38,557 bases of DNA, from positions 1 through 38,557 of the forward strand of contig NZ_MLYP01000075.1 of NCBI RefSeq assembly GCF_001866645.1. The letters run 5' to 3'. Position numbers and translations under genes: made by a program. This document shows positions 33,400-38,557 of this stretch, piece by piece. Within the stretch, counting starts at the first letter, position 1, and each line of letters opens with the position of its first letter. The stretch comes from Streptomyces colonosanans (GTDB lineage: Bacteria; Actinomycetota; Actinomycetes; Streptomycetales; Streptomycetaceae). Under the pieces are notes generated by a model. It made no database searches, had not been told where the DNA came from, and worked only from the letters and a program-made list of their open reading frames with translations.

Positions 33400-33785
33400 G
33401 AGGACTCCCCCTGCCGGTCCGCGCCCGAGGCGTCCTGGTCCGGACCCGGGCCTTCCCTGTCGGTGACCGGCGGGACCTGGTGGACGGCGAAGGCGGCGCG
33501 GACGGCGCTCTCCAGGGCGCCCTCGATCCAGGCGTGCTTGAGGGATGTGTGCTCGCCGGCGAAGTGCGCCGGCCCCTCGGGCCGGGAGACGTCCAGGTGG
33601 AAGCCGGTCATCTTCCTGCGCGGGTGACGGATGGGCCCGAGGCAGCCCGTGTCTATCAGGGTGTGCGGATATTCGAGCTTGAGGTCCTTGCCGTCGGGTC
33701 CGACGACGAGGAGTTCACGGGCGAGCCTGAGACAGGTCTGCCAGCGGGCACGGGTGGCGGAGTTGCCCCGTGAAGTGTCGGTCAT
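33396..33785 (-). pseudogene. Flavin amine (L-amino acid) oxidase with in-frame loss of its FAD core
   Basis: A 129-residue frame. Residues about 12-55 (TRARWQTCLRLARELLVVGP, ... PIRHPRRK) resemble the segment that precedes the FAD-binding Rossmann motif in actinobacterial L-amino-acid oxidases. Residues about 56-103 (AHFAGEHTSLKHAWIEGALE, SAVRAAFAVH) are the conserved C-terminal FAD-contact motif of the same family. The roughly 400-450 residues between them, including GxGxxG, are missing, yet the frame is kept. The product cannot be an oxidase. The frame is still coupled by a 4-bp overlap to the ThDP-enzyme gene, so translation through it may be needed to express that enzyme. The start at 33785 has a weak ribosome site. 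Confidence 0.65.
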
Positions 33786-33806
33786 AGCCCACGATCGTAG
33801 ATATGC

Positions 33807-33818
33807 CGAAACGTTTCG
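33807..33818. promoter_or_regulatory. LacI-type operator-like palindrome
   Basis: The perfect 12-bp palindrome CGAAACGTTTCG lies 21 bp upstream of the ATG at 33785. Its form is typical of LacI/GalR-family operators, so the decarboxylase unit may be repressed by such a regulator. No LacI gene occurs in this window. Confidence 0.5.
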
Positions 33819-34162
33819 CGGTTCGCCCTGGGAACAAAGTCCTAAAACTGCCGAGAGGACTGGGTGACGCAATTTCGAACTGTTCGGATTTTCGGCACGA
33901 ATACGGGAGATCCTTGAGGAGCGGAAGGGAAGCTGGGGGGTAATTGAAAGAACAATTCGCTCGTGGAATGTGAAATTCTCGGGGCAAGGATGTGTCGACC
34001 CCACCGACCGATCCGACAGAAGGCCGTCAGCCGACTCCCACAACTGATCGACTTACCCAAGGCGTTGGCATTTGCAATCGGCCAACGTGCGCCCGATCGA
34101 CATCGGTTGACCGTCGGGTGAGGGGGGCCTCGGCGGGTGCTTCCTGTCCTGACGGCCCCAGG
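33819..34162. other. AT-richer intergenic stretch, no gene recognised
   Basis: This region (especially about 33840-34090) is visibly less GC-rich than its surroundings and holds no supported ORF. It separates the decarboxylase unit from the second subtilase locus and may be a recombination junction or promoter-bearing spacer. Confidence 0.35.
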
Positions 34163-34292
34163 CGGACAACCCGGGCTGCCCGAAGGGCCCCTACCCATAC
34201 ATCGGCGACGGGGTCGTGGACTCGACCTGCACGGGCGGCAAGCGCGTGAACGGGCTCTACGGCTCCTGCGTCGTCAAAGCCCTGCGAGCCGT
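34163..34292 (+). pseudogene. C-terminal remnant of a second S8 peptidase copy
   Basis: A frame reading GDGVVDSTCTGGKRVNGLYG then SCVVKALRAVK matches the C-terminus of the downstream subtilase (SDGKIDAVCKGSKNHNGFYG, RGIVNALNAVTK), at roughly half of positions by eye. No start or catalytic part precedes it. It is probably what remains of a tandem duplicate whose body was deleted. The frame continues without a stop to overlap the ATG at 34371. Confidence 0.6.
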
Positions 34293-34370
34293 CAAGTACC
34301 CCCGTCGATCAACTTGTTGCGCCTCCGCTCGCGTCATACCACCCGTACCGCGAACCAACTGGAGAGCTCT

Positions 34371-35879
34371 ATGACAGCGCCGCGCAAGCGTTCCCGTCGT
34401 CTCGTCGCCCTTCCGCTGGGAATGGCCATGGCGACCACCTTCACCCTCCTGCCCAACATCACGGCGTCGGCGGCCGAGCCGGCCCCGACGGCCGCCGCTA
34501 CCTCCCTCAGCTACATCGTCAACGTCGCTACCGGACAAGGCCGGTCCGCGACGGTGAAGAAGGCCATCGCCGACGCGGGCGGCACGATCACGATCGCGTA
34601 CGACCAGATCGGCGTGATCGTCGTCCACTCCTCGAACCCCGACTTCGCACGGACCATCCGCGAGGTTCCGGGCGTGCGGTCGGCCGGTGCTACCCGCACC
34701 GCGCCCCTCGCCACGCAGTCGACGACTGACATGGGCGCGCCGAAGGTGCTCACCGCCGAGGAGGTCGCGAGCGCCCAGGCGGCCACCGGCCAGGACCCGC
34801 TGGAGTCGTTGCAGTGGGACCTGCCCGCCATCAAGGCGGACAAGGCGCACGAGAAGACGCTCGGCAGCCACGACGTCACGGTCGCCGTCATCGACACCGG
34901 CGTCGACGACACCCACCCCGACCTCGCGCCGAACTTCAACCGCGACGCGTCCGTCAACTGCGTGTCGGGCAAGCCGAACACCGCCGACGGCGCCTGGCGG
35001 CCCGGCGTGTCGTCGGGGAGCGCCCACGGCACGCATGTCGCGGGTGAGATCGCGGCCGCCAAGAACGGCATCGGCATGACCGGCGTCGCACCCGGCGTGC
35101 AGGTCGCCGGCATCAAGGTGTCCAACCCGGAGGACTACGTCTACACCGAGGCCGTGGTCTGCGGCTTCGTCTGGGCGGCCGAGCACCACGTGGACGTCAC
35201 CAACAACAGCTATTACACCGACCCCTGGAACTTCAACTGCCTCGACGACGCCGACCAGAAGGCGCTCGTCGACGCCATCACCCGGGCCTCGCAGTACGCG
35301 GAGCACAAGGGCACGGTCAACGTCGCGGCCGCGGGCAACGAGAGCCACGACCTGGACGCGGACTCCATCACCGACCCCGCCTCCCCGAACGACAGCACGC
35401 CGGGCGACCGCGTGATCGACCCGCACAAGTGCTTCGACATCCCGCCCCAGCTGCCCGGTGTGGTGACCGTGGCCGCGACCGGTGCCAAGGGCATCAAGTC
35501 GTCGTTCTCCAACTACGGTCACGGTGTCATCGACGTCGCCGCGCCCGGAGGGGACCTCTACCAGCCCCCAGCCGCGCCGGCCACCGATGGTCGGATCCTC
35601 GGCACGATGCCCGGCGGCAAGTGGGCCTACAAGCAGGGCACGTCGATGGCGTCCCCGCACGTCGCGGGGGTGGCCGCCCTCATCAAGTCGACACACCCGC
35701 ACGCCACCGCCGGTCAGGTGAAGGCCCTGCTGTACTCCGAGGCCGACGCCACGCCGTGCACGGACCCGTACGACATCGACTCCGACGGCAAGATCGACGC
35801 CGTGTGCAAGGGGTCCAAGAACCACAACGGGTTCTACGGGCGGGGGATTGTGAACGCGTTGAACGCCGTGACGAAGTAA
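34371..35879 (+). CDS. Secreted S8 family serine peptidase (subtilisin-like)
   Basis: A 502-residue exported protease. The signal peptide (about 1-34, ending ASAAEP) is followed by an I9-like propeptide (about 45-110) with a fold pattern YIVNVATGQGRSATVKKAI. The catalytic domain has D175 (VIDTGVDDTHPD), H219 (SAHGTHVAG) and S425 (GTSMASPH), with the oxyanion Asn in AAAGNESHD. It has several extra cysteines (for example C197, C264, C290, C354), suggesting disulfides. The start ATG follows GGAG with 6-nt spacing. The C-terminus resembles the fragment left just upstream at 34163-34292. It should degrade extracellular protein or mature other secreted proteins. Confidence 0.94.
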   Translation: MTAPRKRSRRLVALPLGMAMATTFTLLPNITASAAEPAPTAAATSLSYIVNVATGQGRSATVKKAIADAGGTITIAYDQIGVIVVHSSNPDFARTIREVPGVRSAGATRTAPLATQSTTDMGAPKVLTAEEVASAQAATGQDPLESLQWDLPAIKADKAHEKTLGSHDVTVAVIDTGVDDTHPDLAPNFNRDASVNCVSGKPNTADGAWRPGVSSGSAHGTHVAGEIAAAKNGIGMTGVAPGVQVAGIKVSNPEDYVYTEAVVCGFVWAAEHHVDVTNNSYYTDPWNFNCLDDADQKALVDAITRASQYAEHKGTVNVAAAGNESHDLDADSITDPASPNDSTPGDRVIDPHKCFDIPPQLPGVVTVAATGAKGIKSSFSNYGHGVIDVAAPGGDLYQPPAAPATDGRILGTMPGGKWAYKQGTSMASPHVAGVAALIKSTHPHATAGQVKALLYSEADATPCTDPYDIDSDGKIDAVCKGSKNHNGFYGRGIVNALNAVTK

Positions 35880-35924
35880 CGACCTGGGGAGCAACAGGGA
35901 GCGGCGTCGCGGCGTCCGGTACGG

Positions 35925-36090
35925 CTCCCCCACGCTCGGCTTCTCCCCCACGCTCGGCTCCGCTCGAGCGGGGGGACCCCCAGCGCGGGAGGGGCCCCCA
36001 CCGCCGCGTGGTCGCATCACCCGAGTACGTCCAGTACGCGGGTGGTGCTCCGCCTTGCGATGCTCCCCCACCGCCTGAAGGGCGTGGGAG
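35925..36090. repeat. Streptomyces-type intergenic repeat/hairpin between convergent genes
   Basis: The unit CTCCCCCACGCTCGGCT occurs twice (35925-35941, 35943-35959), followed by CTCGAGCGGGGGGACCCCCA-type sequence. A third GCTCCCCCACC occurs near 36063. G-run/C-run hairpins (GGGGGACCCCC, GGGGCCCC) are present. Such elements are frequent between Streptomyces genes and here lie between the converging S8 peptidase and SDR genes, likely terminating both. Confidence 0.65.
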
Positions 36091-36207
36091 GTTCCCCCAG
36101 CACCGGACGCCGCGAGCTTCCCGGCAAACCTTTCCGGCCACAGAGCCTAGGGCGGTCGTCGTACGCCGTGCGAGTGCCCCGGCCGTACGTCGTCGGGGAC
36201 GCCGCCG

Positions 36208-36993
36208 TCAGAAGTGGGTGCCGCCGTCGATGCGGACCTCGGTGCCGGTGATGAACCTGCCGTCCTCGGAGCCGAGCATCGCGACCACGGACGCCACCGT
36301 CTCGGGGCCGGCGAAGCCCTGGCCGAGCGCCGGGGCGAGCTTCACGAACAGGCTCATGTCGGCATCCTCGGGCAGCCCGGGGCCGGCGCTCTGCTTGCTG
36401 GCGCCGCTGCCGTCGGTCATGCCGGAGGAGATGGATCCGGGCTGGACGGCGGTGAAGCGTATGCCCTGCTTCGCGTACTCGCTGGCGAGCGCGTGCGTCA
36501 TGGACTGGATGCCGCCCTTGCTCGCCGCGTACGCCGCCATGTAGGGGTGCGCGAACATCGCCGAGGTCGAGCTGAAGTTGATGACCGCGGCGTCCCGGCC
36601 CTCCAGCAGCGCGGGGATGGACTCGCGGATCACCAGGAAGGTGCCGACGAGGTTGACCTGGATGATCCGGTTGAAGGACTCCAGGCTCGTCGTGTGGGTG
36701 TGCGAGGAACGCAGGATTCCAGCAGCGTTGACCAGCACGTCCAGACCGCCGAGCGCGGCGATCGCGGCGGCGACCCCGTCGCGTACCGAGGTCTCGTCGG
36801 CGATGTCGACGACGAGCGTGGTGAGGCGGCCCGCGTGGGCGCCGGCCTGCTCGACGGTGTCCTTCAGGCCCTGCTCGCTGACGTCCGCGGCCACGACCGT
36901 GCCGCCCTCCCCGAGCATGCGCAGCACGGTGGCCTGGCCGATGCCCGAGCCACCGCCGGTGATCAGCGCGCGACGGCCTTCGTAGCGGTCCAT
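36208..36993 (-). CDS. Short-chain dehydrogenase/reductase (SDR)
   Basis: A 261-residue classical SDR. It has the cofactor motif TGGGSGIG (12-19), VVDIAD, NAAG (89-92), catalytic Ser in NFSSTSAM and the pair Y155/K159 in YAASK, so the catalytic set is complete. The residue after the second strand (AADVSE) is acidic, favouring NAD(H) over NADP(H). ATG 36993 is chosen because GGAGG lies 5 nt upstream and it gives the normal N-terminus; the frame to 37077 is rejected. It is divergent from a TetR-family gene, with an operator-like inverted repeat between them, so TetR control of this oxidoreductase is likely. The substrate is unknown. Confidence 0.93.
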   Translation of the reverse strand: MDRYEGRRALITGGGSGIGQATVLRMLGEGGTVVAADVSEQGLKDTVEQAGAHAGRLTTLVVDIADETSVRDGVAAAIAALGGLDVLVNAAGILRSSHTHTTSLESFNRIIQVNLVGTFLVIRESIPALLEGRDAAVINFSSTSAMFAHPYMAAYAASKGGIQSMTHALASEYAKQGIRFTAVQPGSISSGMTDGSGASKQSAGPGLPEDADMSLFVKLAPALGQGFAGPETVASVVAMLGSEDGRFITGTEVRIDGGTHF

Positions 36994-37092
36994 GTGTCCT
37001 CCAACCCGGCCTTGCTGTTCTCCAACGCGGCCCCTGTGACGCCGACTCTCTTGGTGTCGACATTCTCGATGCGTCATTCACGTTACGCCTTG

Positions 37093-37109
37093 GTGGCACA
37101 TTTTGCCAC
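37093..37109. promoter_or_regulatory. Operator-like inverted repeat between SDR and TetR genes
   Basis: GTGGCA-CATTT-TGCCAC is a 17-bp inverted repeat in the 163-bp divergent spacer. It sits where a TetR dimer could cover the promoters on both sides. Confidence 0.6.
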
Positions 37110-37121
37110 TTGGTCACAACG

Positions 37122-37149
37122 TGTCGACCTCGGCTGCGCGGCGTAGGCT
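37122..37149 (+). promoter_or_regulatory. Predicted promoter of the TetR gene
   Basis: TGTCGA (37122-37127), a 16-bp spacer and TAGGCT (37144-37149) fit a vegetative-type promoter. The start site would fall at about 37156, so the mRNA would be leaderless or nearly so at GTG 37157. Confidence 0.45.
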
Positions 37150-37156
37150 ACCTGCG

Positions 37157-37825
37157 GTGAACACCAAGCCGCCCTCCCCCTCCCTGACCGAGCGCCGCAA
37201 GGCCGCCACGCAGCTCGACATCGCGCACGCGGCCGCCGAGCTCTTCGCCACGCACGGGCCGGACGGCACGACGGCCGAGGACATCGCCCGGCGCGCGGGG
37301 GTCGCACTGCGGACCTTCTACCGCTACTTCCGCTCCAAGCAGGACGCGGTGAGCCCGCTGCTCGCGGCCGGCGCCGACCGCTGGCGGGCACTGCTGGAGG
37401 CGACGGAGCCGGGCGCGGCGCTCCCTCAGGCGCTGGAGGCCGCGGTCGCACAGGCGCTGTCCGTACCGGACAAGGAGGCCGCGCGGGCACTGCTGCGCAC
37501 GCGCGGGCTGCTGCGGGCCGCCGCCAAGGACCCGGCACTGCGGGCGGTCTGGTACCGCGTGAACCAGGAGTCCGAGGAGCGACTGGTCCCGGTGGTCGCC
37601 CGGCTCGCGGGCGGGGACGCGGAGCCGCTGGAGGTACGACTCGTGGCGGCCGCCGCCACCGACGCGATCCGGATCGCGCTGGAGACCTGGGCCGGTACCG
37701 AGGCGGGGGCCGAGGGACCGGGCTCCCCCGCCGTTCTCGCGGTGCGCTGCCTGAGCGAACTCATGGGCGGGATGCGACTGTTGGGACCGCAGGACGACGG
37801 GGCCCGGAGGTCGCGGGGGGCCTAG
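37157..37825 (+). CDS. TetR/AcrR-family transcriptional regulator
   Basis: A 222-residue one-component regulator. The N-terminal HTH (about 12-60) reads IAHAAAELFATHGPDGTTAE then DIARRAGVALRTFYRYFRSK, diagnostic of the family. The C-terminal part (about 70-205) is all-helical and should bind an inducer. GTG 37157 is chosen because upstream frame text lies in the operator region and because the predicted transcription start abuts it. It probably represses itself and the divergent SDR gene. The ligand is unknown, possibly the SDR substrate. Confidence 0.92.
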   Translation: MNTKPPSPSLTERRKAATQLDIAHAAAELFATHGPDGTTAEDIARRAGVALRTFYRYFRSKQDAVSPLLAAGADRWRALLEATEPGAALPQALEAAVAQALSVPDKEAARALLRTRGLLRAAAKDPALRAVWYRVNQESEERLVPVVARLAGGDAEPLEVRLVAAAATDAIRIALETWAGTEAGAEGPGSPAVLAVRCLSELMGGMRLLGPQDDGARRSRGA

Positions 37826-37828
37826 GAG

Positions 37829-37909
37829 TCAACACCATTGCTTTACGTCCGTGAGCGGGTTGTGAGTCCCCTCGACCTGCGACGTCTCCATCAAACGCAA
37901 CGGTGTTGA
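37829..37909. repeat. 81-bp element bounded by 12-bp inverted repeats
   Basis: TCAACACCATTG (37829-37840) and CAACGGTGTTGA (37898-37909) match as inverted repeats at 11 of 12 positions and enclose 57 bp. It begins 3 bp after the TetR stop codon. It may be a minimal transposable element, a solo insertion scar or a long-loop terminator. No flanking target duplication was evident. Confidence 0.45.
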
Positions 37910-37950
37910 CGCGGTGCTTCACAGGCGACCACCTATGAAACGCGGGCGCA

Positions 37951-38180
37951 TCACCACTGGGTGATGCGCGGCGTGTCCGGTTCGTGCTGCCGCCAGACTT
38001 CGACGAGGCGGGCGAGGCGGGTGGTGGCAGCGATACCGCGCACGGTCGCGATCCTGCCGTTGGCGAAGTCGAACGTCACGGCGCCGACGACCTGGTCCCG
38101 ATCACTACCGCGCAGAAGTCGCGCCCGGCGGCCGGACGAGCTGCTGGAGCGCGCGGTGGCGTCAAGGCACCCGTAGGCGG
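37951..38180 (-). pseudogene. C-terminal remnant of a SnoaL-fused sigma-70 (ECF) factor gene
   Basis: The minus strand encodes DQVVGAVTFDFANGRIATVR, GIAATTRLARLVEVWRQHEP and ends in ITQW. This is the C-terminal end of SigJ-like ECF sigma factors with a SnoaL domain. Upstream of Asp (about 38095) the in-frame sequence becomes Ser/Arg-rich and no longer fits. Regions 2 and 4 are absent, so the gene is a truncated remnant. It is a different sigma subtype from the intact ECF41 gene at 3239. Confidence 0.6.
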
Positions 38181-38557
38181 TCCCCGATCGGTGGATCCAG
38201 CCTCAAAGCTTAAACACAAATTACACACATCCCCTCTTCATACCGGCCCCGATGGTCTAGATTGACCGTGCTTCAGGTGTTCGGACCCGAGGCGACCGAT
38301 AATGATCTATAGGTCCGGCGCTACGGAAAGCCAGCAGTCGCGTCCCCGGCGCCAGACGTGGGCGTGATCAGTTCTTGGAGCCCGAGAGGGGGCCTTGGGT
38401 GCGAGGGAGCACCCGCGGTTTCCACGGGTTCCCGCGCACCTCGAGGGTCTGGCAGGACATGCGAGTCTGCTGCCGCCAGGGCGAGTTGTTCAAGTCAGCT
38501 CTGAAATAGCCGGGATGTCATGCGCGGGGGGCGGGGGCCTCCCGGGGGGAGGAACAG
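38181..38557. other. Window-end intergenic region with a structured segment
   Basis: No gene is supported. The part about 38205-38320 is AT-richer than the window. From about 38377 it becomes GC-rich and structured: GGGTGC (38397-38402) pairs perfectly with GCACCC (38409-38414), followed by CCCGCGG/CCGCG-type complementary stretches to 38440. This could be a terminator or the 5' leader of a gene beyond the window. Confidence 0.35.

Noticed and set aside
34257..36071. 604-codon minus-strand frame opposite the second S8 peptidase
   Set aside because: Arg/Gly/Val-rich shadow of a gene with a complete catalytic triad on the plus strand.
35925..36090. Repeated CTCCCCCACGCTCGGCT units considered as a CRISPR array
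   Set aside because: Only two adjacent copies without spacers, in the form of a common Streptomyces intergenic hairpin, and no cas genes.
38300..38450. Cobalamin-type or other known riboswitch at the window end
   Set aside because: I could not find the conserved B12-box pattern or any other riboswitch core; only simple hairpins are visible.

Overview
This window is chromosomal DNA from a high-GC actinomycete, almost certainly a Streptomyces. The evidence is the very high G+C content, many GTG starts, GGAGG-type ribosome sites, TAGGCT-like -10 boxes, DmdR1-type iron boxes, many secreted proteins and families typical of the genus (ECF41 sigma factors, SAM-dependent methyltransferases of the DUF574 type, ARE ABC-F proteins, S8 peptidases). 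I see no tRNA, rRNA, CRISPR array, phage module or complete insertion sequence. The mix of stand-alone regulators, exporters, remnants of transposases and truncated genes suggests an accessory region, perhaps a chromosome arm.

Left part (1-9.6 kb): a protein with two Nudix-like domains; a DHA2-type drug exporter divergent from an ECF41 sigma factor, each preceded by its own TGTCACA-N16-CGTC promoter motif (the best regulatory signal in the window); a secreted L,D-transpeptidase-like protein; a small secreted four-cysteine protein; a membrane-anchored HTH protein with two peptidoglycan-binding modules; a DmpA-type self-cleaving aminopeptidase coupled to a truncated Asp/Glu-racemase-like frame; and a TerD-family protein.

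Middle (9.6-25 kb): a ferric-siderophore ABC importer split into two transcription units, each with an iron box (permease-permease-ATPase, and the binding lipoprotein); two consecutive ABC-F ribosome-protection-type proteins, the first preceded by a promoter, a nine-codon leader ORF and a hairpin that look like an attenuator; a secreted serine hydrolase divergent from a two-component system; a frameshifted IS630-type remnant; an alpha/beta hydrolase; a GH3 lipoprotein; an IS5-type remnant; and a DUF574 methyltransferase.

Right part (25-38.5 kb): a 1444-residue secreted subtilisin fused to an Asp-box (sortilin/BNR) propeller, divergent from a TrmB/LuxR-type regulator containing a rare TTA codon; a ThDP-dependent 2-oxo-acid decarboxylase-like enzyme translationally coupled to what looks like an L-amino-acid oxidase that has lost its whole FAD domain in frame; a second secreted subtilisin preceded by the C-terminal scar of another copy; an SDR dehydrogenase divergent from a TetR regulator over a shared palindrome; and a sigma-factor C-terminal remnant next to an inverted-repeat element.

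All functions come from reading motifs by eye and from recalled family knowledge. No similarity search was run.
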